Source of the DNA: Sipunculus nudus
Taxonomy: Eukaryota > Annelida > Sipuncula > Golfingiida > Sipunculidae
Length of the DNA: 64,000 nt
Assembly: GCA_026874595.1 (NCBI GenBank)
Contig: CM049319.1
Coordinates: 18,271,101-18,335,100, forward strand
Reading direction: 5' to 3'
Position numbers and translations under genes: made by a program
The notes under the pieces: generated by a model
Database searches by the model: none
Seen by the model: only the letters and a program-made list of their open reading frames with translations
What the model was told of the DNA's origin: nothing
In this document: positions 57,301 through 64,000 of the stretch, piece by piece
Numbering within the stretch: the stretch's first letter is position 1
Layout of the letters: each line of letters starts with the position of its first letter

Positions 57301-59550
57301 AAGGTAAGGAAGAATTATTCGTTTTAGAATGAGTTAAGCCCTGTCAAATGTGGATGGACACTATGATATGATCCATTGATATGTGCAGAAAGTCTTACAA
57401 GGACACAAGGTAACTCCGAAAATGTGCAAATCCTTGCTCATAATTGGTAGATAATATAAAAAGTCTGGATTTATTTACAATATCAAACTTTGAATTAATT
57501 ACAAGAAACATAAAAGATCTGTTATTATTCATAGCACCAATCTTAAGTCATTGGCATTTGATGCAACAAGCATGGATGATGTACAAGAGAAGTACAAGTG
57601 ATGAGGCTATAAAGAATATTCAGTTTTTCTTGTATAACAGCAAGGAACTAGTACTGGTGGTAACATCTAGTGGCAGAATTGGGTACAACAAGACTGGTGT
57701 ACCTTTAGACATATGAGAGTAAATCAATTTTTATATTTGGAGCTAAAATGATCAAACAATCTATATGTGGATGCCTGATTATGCTTCTGTACATTACAGT
57801 AAGAATAAGGCACTGTCACTGGTGCTGACATCTGGTGGCAGAATATGGGAAAATAAGATACTTTTAATTTGGGAGAAAAAGTGGCCTAGGTAAAGGCATG
57901 ATCTCTGTGGGTGGTCTCAAGTAACAAGTCTTGGGAACCAGTTGTAATTTCATGATTGATCATCTGTAAAAATCAACTGACTTCTACCAACCCATAATCA
58001 GAGTTAATCAATTTTTTTTAGAAGTATGAAATTTCTGACTGTATACAGACCTGCATATCAGACCGTATACAGACCTCAACTGATATGCAGTTTTATATGA
58101 TTGCTAATACCTGTATTTGTAAATATTCTAAAGCCTTAACATCTGCTCAAAAACCTTGGGTATGAAATAAATAGTAAACACAGACTTTTCCAGAATTTGC
58201 TCACAATAATGTGCATGAAAATATACATTACCTCATCACAAAGCCTATGTTCAAGTTGTTTATTTGCAAAACTTTGTAACTGATTTTGACACTGCAAGAT
58301 CAATGATCATATCATTTTGCACCTATCATCAATGTTAACTGATCATCACCACTACCAATAACTAGACTTTAGAATCCTAACTTATACCATCTTTGTTATC
58401 AAGGGAGTCTGAGCAGTAGCATGTTTCTCACTCATCCAAAGAGAGCAAAAACTTAGGTAATCTTAAGCGGAAAAACATTATTATCTTGAAACAAACTATT
58501 CTAAGTGAGGCTAGGTCAGAGGTCCATTGTGTACAAAGTGCTACAGCTGATTTGGTTACTGATACATTCAGACAAGTATATCAAGCCATTAAAACCAGGC
58601 AAGTTCATGTGATATGCAGCAGACCTGATTTTGAAGAGACCCAAAGATCCTTCCATATATTATTTTTTTAAATTAAACAAAGGCTCTGAAGCAATTAAGA
58701 TAGAAGAAATTGCTGATGTTACAGATGCTACTCTATTAGTTTCTTCTAGAACCCTCTTGAACATCAGCATCTTGTGCCTGTGTTTGGTTTCTTTTACAGT
58801 TGACAAGATAATGCTTGGAAGTTTATCCTGACTGGCTGATAACAGTCAAAAACATAAACTTAAAACCAGTTAGAGACCACATACCTCCTTGCACCAAAAA
58901 TAAGATTTTAACTTCTCCAAATTTTATCTCCTCCCAAGGCTTTTCATTAGTTCCTTGCCTCAGGACCAACCTGTTGCAATAGAAACATATTCCTCCACCA
59001 GATGTCATTACTGGTCTGTTATTTTGCTGGGAGACAGATGTTCAAATTGACATATAGTCTTACATCCACATCTGAATAAAAGTGACACCAAATTACCACT
59101 GGAGATTGCTGGGCGGAAATTTAAAGTCCTGAACAATACTAAGGGAGGAGGTTATTTTATAGTTTCAGGAAAAAAAGGCAGAAGAGTAATTATTCCTGGT
59201 AAGCAGGGTTGACCTCCTACCCTTCCTCCTAGATTCACCCAAATGTAAATATATGTAGAATTTGTGTTTTTGTATTTCACGTCTATGCTTGATAACAGTA
59301 ATTTCATGAAACCTGCCCTGCAAACTTAAGTTATTCTTAAATAACAACACAATGGATGGCTATCTAATGAAGCTTTGTCTGTGATTATTATGTGTTTTTT
59401 AGCCTCTCTGCCTGGCCTACCTTCATAATAAATTATCTCATAACATTTCTCATTCACCACATTCAGGCTTATAAATAATTAAATATAATCACAAATTTTA
59501 GTTATTTCCTGTATCATTTTCAAAATCATGAGCATTAATGAAATTTTATG
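54380..59550. other. Noncoding stretch, no gene supported
   Basis: Short unsupported open frames on both strands, including 57444-57716 and 58486-58671. No domain or convincing splice pair. AT-rich. Confidence 0.45.
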
Positions 59551-59554
59551 TTCA

Positions 59555-59790
59555 TGCATATGCATAAAGGTCTAATTGCCATGTAAGGATGACCACAACT
59601 GAGAGATTGGTCAATGTGCTTTGTGATAGCTGAGGATCAATTAATTCACTTTATGTGTGCACAATAGAAACACTGACTTCATTCATATGCATAAATTTGC
59701 ATACTCATGCATATATGCATAAAAGAGATCAGGGCATCACAAAATGACCACAAATGAGTGATAATGGCCCATTGTGACAAAAGATGGGTC
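59555..59790. repeat. Two diverged direct repeats rich in ATGCATA
   Basis: CATGCATATGCATAAAGGTC ... ATGACCACAACTGAGAGATTGG and CATGCATATATGCATAAAAG ... ATGACCACAAATGAGTGAT lie about 150 bp apart and keep the same order of words. Confidence 0.45.
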
Positions 59791-59794
59791 CTGA

Positions 59795-62684
59795 CCCCAC
59801 AGACATGCATAAAACAAACATCAGGCTTAGGCTGGGCCCCTCCACACCTGTCCTTGAATACAATTAGTTCTTTGTTTCAGCTGAAACTTATGAGAGCGTT
59901 TGTCCAGGTAAGCGCCATGACCACAGGGGAGTAAACATATGAAGCAATTTATGACTGAACACTAGAGGGCACTTGGCAGAGTGCATACATCCACCAGAGA
60001 AAAAAACAACAGTACTAGATCCAATCCTTTATCAGGGTCAAAACAAAAATTTAATGGTTTTCCTATCCAATGGTCCTACTGCTCCACAAAATTTCACTGA
60101 AAGTGGTCAAGATATTTTGTATAAAAAGCACTAACACACTAACAAACCAATCAACAGATTCAGGCGAAAACAAAACCGCCCTAGCAGAGATACAGAACAA
60201 CATGATACAAGGAAAGTATTTACATAAGGTTGTTTTCCTGTCTTAAAGGGCCTATTTTGGTTATTTTTTGTTTATTAAATACAGACAATTCCTTGGACCT
60301 ATTACAAAAATATCCAAGAAATTGCCAATCCAACAGCACAATGGCTGTTCCTTTTGTTTATATCCACATATTTATAACATGTGGGGGGGTCTGTAAAAAT
60401 AATTAAAACACATTCAACAAGGACATCTGGAAGCAAGTCAGATGTACTAGAGGTTTGCAAATGGCTTTTGCAACTAATGGCCTTTCAAATTTGCACATAA
60501 GCAACCAACCATCTTATTTATATTTTTTATTCTGTTTGTCAACATTGGTGCATGTACCATGTTTACTAACAGATTGTGGATAAATAAGCTCAAAGAGTCT
60601 GTAACAGAGGCATAATAAGAACTTTTCTTAACGGATATTACCTTGATTTCATTAATATGTATGCAGTCATTGCAGTGCAAGCCAGAAAATTTGTCATATA
60701 ATGAATGTGAATAGCCTGATTTAAGTACTTAATTTAACAAACTAAAGAGACCAAATTGTTTCCAAATTAAATTCAAATATTCATACAAATGCAATTTGTT
60801 TTGAGCAATAAAATTCCATAAATTTACCAATTAAGAATCCAGAGACCGTCATTCATGATGCATGTCTATAACTGCAATGATAAGACTTGCTAGAATCTTC
60901 TGTTATTAACTCAACACATATCCTGGCGATAGGAAAGTTTCTGTGCAAGTTTTTTTTTACTGGATCACCCATTTATTTATTCATACATTGTTGAAGGCAT
61001 ATATGACCCTGAATTACTGTTAATACATTAAATTGATGCAGTAATGGTGAGTAAATTACACAGTTTAGATCGAAATAAGGAGGGAAAAGTACACCTTGGA
61101 GGGGAGTTAATAGTTCATTATCATACAACTCTGCTATATTTTCTGTATTTTATAATTCTTTCATTAAGTAATTATGATAAAGCCAATGACTTTTTATTCA
61201 CTGCAAATATGTTTATCATACTTAATGACAGATGAAAGACAAAAAGCCCAAGTAAATTCGTCCATCACACTTAGAGGTTGTGTAGCCGCTGAGTTGTATA
61301 TATTTGTTCCCTCCACAAGGTTAATTTTTAATGTTGTTCACCACTTTGTGTTCCATATTTAATATATCTTTCTGACATGATTAAATTTGGGTTTTTTTGT
61401 GGCTAATATAACTTCTTTGTATGTACATACATGATCATTTGTGATCATTTATGCATAAAAGTAACCAATATAATCGATTATGAAGCAAAACAATCAATCC
61501 TTGATATATAATCCATTAATTGGCACAGTAATAACAATTATACTCCATTTTAATGAGAAATTTTGACCTGTGGTAATTAACACATTGCCCCTCAGGTGGT
61601 ACATCAAAGTTGTCAGACGGTCAGCCACAGACCCACCTGCCAGATGGACAAGAGCCCACAAAGACCACTGTACAAATTGAGTTAATGAAGTCCAGAGATC
61701 CAGGCATAGCTTACTCAGTCAGTCACGCTCAGGGTTTATAGTTCATTCATGGTGGGGATGAACTACTGAATAGTCCCTCAGTCAGGTTCAGAACTCCCTG
61801 CTACATTGAGCTTCACTTGATTAAACCCTTGTCCCCTATGGTAGGGGTACACTTATTTGGTAACAGTTGGTTAAAATTTCAATTTTACAACAATTATTCT
61901 TAAAGTTATTTATTTTTTAACTTTAACTGAATTGTCTTCAAATCCAAGGAAAATTACTTTTATTGTAAATATTAAATTTTGTTATTATTTGAAACTGGAG
62001 CTCTTATAATTTGGTCCAGTTTTATCTATTTATGTTAGAATACAGCCTTTATTCACAGGTGTAAACTCTCATGTGCTCAGTAACTGGTATGAAGTTGCAG
62101 AGATATAATGTTTTGCTATTATTTCCAAGCAGATTCAACACCAGACAAATGTTAACAATTACAAAAATGGTGAAATGCTTGGATAATCATCAATCTGCCA
62201 CATTCAGGCAATTAGCAAAAATAATTCTAAAAATTGTCTCTAATGTGAACTTTCTGACAAGTAAATAAGAGATTTTAATTCAACAAACCTCAACCCTAAT
62301 TATCTTCATATTTGTCAAAATACAGTGCACTAAGTACAAATCCTTGCACCCTAACAAGATGTTCAGAAATACTGCCAAGAACCAAACATTTGCATGACCG
62401 TCTGGTCTTCTTGTAATGGGATTAAAACCTGGTTCACTGTCATTATGAGGAGCAAGTATGCAGGGACATATTTAGGTCACCATAGTCTAATTTTGTTTCC
62501 CAAGTGAATCTGATCACAACCTATGTGAATGTAAAATTTTAAACAAAAGGGTCATGTGTTTCTCTGGTAATGCTTTGTGAAGACAGTCAGTCAGATGGAA
62601 AAATTTTCTGACCACTGTAATTCAGCATGACTGAAAGTAGGCTGAGCTAAATAAACAACAAGACAACACTCTCCGCATGCGGTT
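59795..62684. other. Noncoding stretch with one repeat relic
   Basis: No gene supported. The dispersed repeat lies at about 60040-60190. Otherwise unremarkable AT-rich sequence, possibly the first intron of the gene whose exon ends at 62709. Confidence 0.45.
60040..60190 (-). repeat. Relic of dispersed repeat (AAGGAGGTTATGTTTTC family)
   Basis: Contains CCACAAAATTTCACTGAAAG, AACACACTAACAAACCAATC and the end GGCGAAAACAAAACCGCCCT, matching the copies at 9.2 and (reversed) 11.8 kb. Confidence 0.55.
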
Positions 62685-62708
62685 TTAAATAACTGACAGC
62701 GTACTCAC

Positions 62709-63031
62709 CCCGTCCTTGTCATCCCAGGGCGTGATCTCCATGGCGCTGGTCTTGTACATAGACGAGAAGTCTTTTTCTTTCTCTGGTTCCTTTCCATTCT
62801 CCTCAGGTTCCTCCTTCGTTTCTTCCTCTGGTTCTTTCTCATCAGTTTTTTTCTCAGCTTCCTCTTTCTTCCTCATGCGTTTTTCATAGCCGCTCTCTTC
62901 CTCTCCCAGCCCTAGAGATTTGCCGTCAAATGCATCAGGCACAGCACCAAACATGCCCCCTGTAAGCACCCTGGGTTTGGGTTTGGGGGTTTCATCACCA
63001 AGCAAAGGATTGGCTGCCATGTTGCTGTGAT
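62709..63031 (-). CDS. First coding exon of an unidentified Lys/Glu-rich protein
   Basis: On the minus strand an acceptor-like TTTCAG is followed by ATCACAGCAAC and ATG at 63020, with a G at +4. The frame runs 104 codons to a consensus donor (GACGGG|GTGAGTAC), phase 0. The protein begins MAANPLLGDETPKPKPRVLT, contains GGMFGAVPDAFDGKSLGLGEE, then a highly charged Lys/Glu stretch (residues ~48-83, predicted helical or disordered) and ends SAMEITPWDDKDG. I do not recognise it. PWDD after a charged region vaguely recalls the start of the elongation factor 1-beta exchange domain, but the N-terminus does not fit. The frame stays open upstream of this ATG, but that part reads through an ATCATAT-type repeat and looks intronic. 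Later exons should lie at lower coordinates; I did not find them. Confidence 0.7.
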
Positions 63032-63044
63032 CTGAAACATTTAA

Positions 63045-63320
63045 ATGTAGTGTATGATGTTGTATCATATAATATGATATCACATAGTACTGTATAGTAT
63101 CATATTGTATCAAACCGTATCATATTGTATTGTATCATATCATATTATGTCATACTGTAATGTGTAATATCATAGAGTGATTTATCAAGTGTTCTTCAAT
63201 ATGATTAAGTCATATCATGTTGTATTTTATCCATATTATATCATACCATGCCATACCAGAACATATAACAATCACTTATCACATAACACCAGATCACATC
63301 TCATCTCACAGCAAATCATA
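63045..63320. repeat. Degenerate ATCATAT/TGTATC simple-sequence block
   Basis: Recurrent ATCATATTGTATC and ATCACAT words form a low-complexity tract upstream of the exon at 62709-63031. It generates open frames rich in Tyr/Ile/His on both strands that are not genes. Confidence 0.7.
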
Positions 63321-63324
63321 TTAT

Positions 63325-64000
63325 TTCCTTACTATATGTTCAAGCTACCAAGCTGTACACATGGAACCTTTAAAGTTTATAATGTATCACTGTCACTGGT
63401 TGTTTGATGTGACAAGCCAACTTTCTCTACACACGAAGGTGCTTGAAAATATCATTAGCAGCATCTGCATTTAAATTTTAAATGATTATGTAGAATTTAT
63501 GACACAGGACTGTCAGGAACATTATACAGGAATACATTCATAAAACTTCCCCCCGATAGGACAGAAAGGCCTATAGGGGTTGATAAGTTTATGTGTAGAT
63601 TCATATTTGGGTAATATTTTTTTTTTGTGAGTGGACCTTCTCAGGTGCCCCCAAGTGCATGCTATTGATTTTAATTTTTTTTCTTCTTCTTTATTTTTTC
63701 CGATATCTTCTGCCATTTTTTGTTCACACTATAAATCTCAAATATGGCTGATTTTCAAAAGCAAAAATTTGGGCAAAATATTAGTTGTAGGTCACAGATT
63801 TGCACCTGATATTATTTTGATCTTGACCTTATAGTCAATGTTGTACATAGATTATTGCTCTGTTGCATTCATCAGGGAGTCTTCCATTGATTGCTTGGAT
63901 TTTGCATATTTCTAGTTTAATCTGACATTAAATGAACTATTGGCAATGAATAGCGCACCCCACCAAATTTACCTAACCCATGAAACCAGACCCGACTTGC
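63325..64000. other. Noncoding stretch to window end
   Basis: No gene supported; T-rich runs near 63618 and 63670. It may hold the promoter or upstream exon of the minus-strand gene, but I see no defendable element. Confidence 0.4.

Noticed and set aside
62709-63031. Calling the exon elongation factor 1-beta
   Set aside because: Only the PWDD motif after a charged stretch is similar; the N-terminal 47 residues do not resemble the family and no exchange-domain exon was found.

Overview
The window is AT-rich metazoan (non-bacterial) genomic DNA: no operons, very few long open frames, many microsatellites and interspersed repeats, and at least one exon with consensus splice sites. The repeat content (chromodomain Ty3/Gypsy elements, pogo/Tigger and hAT-like relics, satellite-bearing elements that begin with GTCCGTCCGTCTGTC-type simple sequence) resembles marine invertebrates such as molluscs. 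I cannot fix the species from the sequence, and this is inference.

The dominant content is two full-length Ty3/Gypsy LTR retrotransposons on the minus strand, at 26176-32992 and 43359-50278, 10.4 kb apart and in the same orientation. Each has two LTRs that I read as identical (579 bp in copy 1, 571 bp in copy 2), a 6-bp LTR terminal inverted repeat (TGTAGC/GCTACA), its own 4-bp target duplication (CTTG, CAAA), an intact gag with two zinc knuckles and an intact pol. Pol runs protease, reverse transcriptase, RNase H, HHCC/DDE integrase, GPY/F module, a repetitive acidic linker and a C-terminal chromodomain. Gag and pol lie in one reading frame separated by a single TGA. Its context, CAA TGA CAA TTA CAG, matches the tobacco mosaic virus leaky-stop context except for the stop codon itself, so gag-pol is predicted to be made by stop-codon readthrough. 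The two copies are nearly identical through the LTR end next to gag, gag and most of pol. They diverge clearly in the 3' untranslated region and most of the LTR, which looks like a template-switch chimera.

Other mobile DNA, left to right: a G-rich MITE-like piece (11.5 kb); an imperfect foldback (17.5-17.8 kb); a 3.4-kb composite repeat (19.96-23.34 kb) with six ~336-bp and three ~280-bp satellite units carrying the palindrome GGTGGCGCCACC; a 468-bp hAT-like MITE (25.3-25.7 kb); a 39-bp minisatellite (33.5-34.2 kb); a pogo/Tigger element reduced to a transposase C-terminus (34.5-35.6 kb); a 2-kb element with ~205-bp inverted repeats and an 8-bp target duplication (40.2-42.2 kb); an AT microsatellite (43.1 kb); and a decayed ~134-bp tandem array (53.9-54.4 kb). 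Five pieces of an old dispersed repeat ending in AAGGAGGTTATGTTTTC are scattered through the window.

Host genes are sparse. The best is a minus-strand exon at 62709-63031 that encodes a 104-residue, Lys/Glu-rich N-terminus beginning MAANPLLGDE and ends at a GTGAGT donor. Two weaker exon candidates lie at 8380-8655 and 53351-53573. The rest reads as intergenic or intronic sequence.
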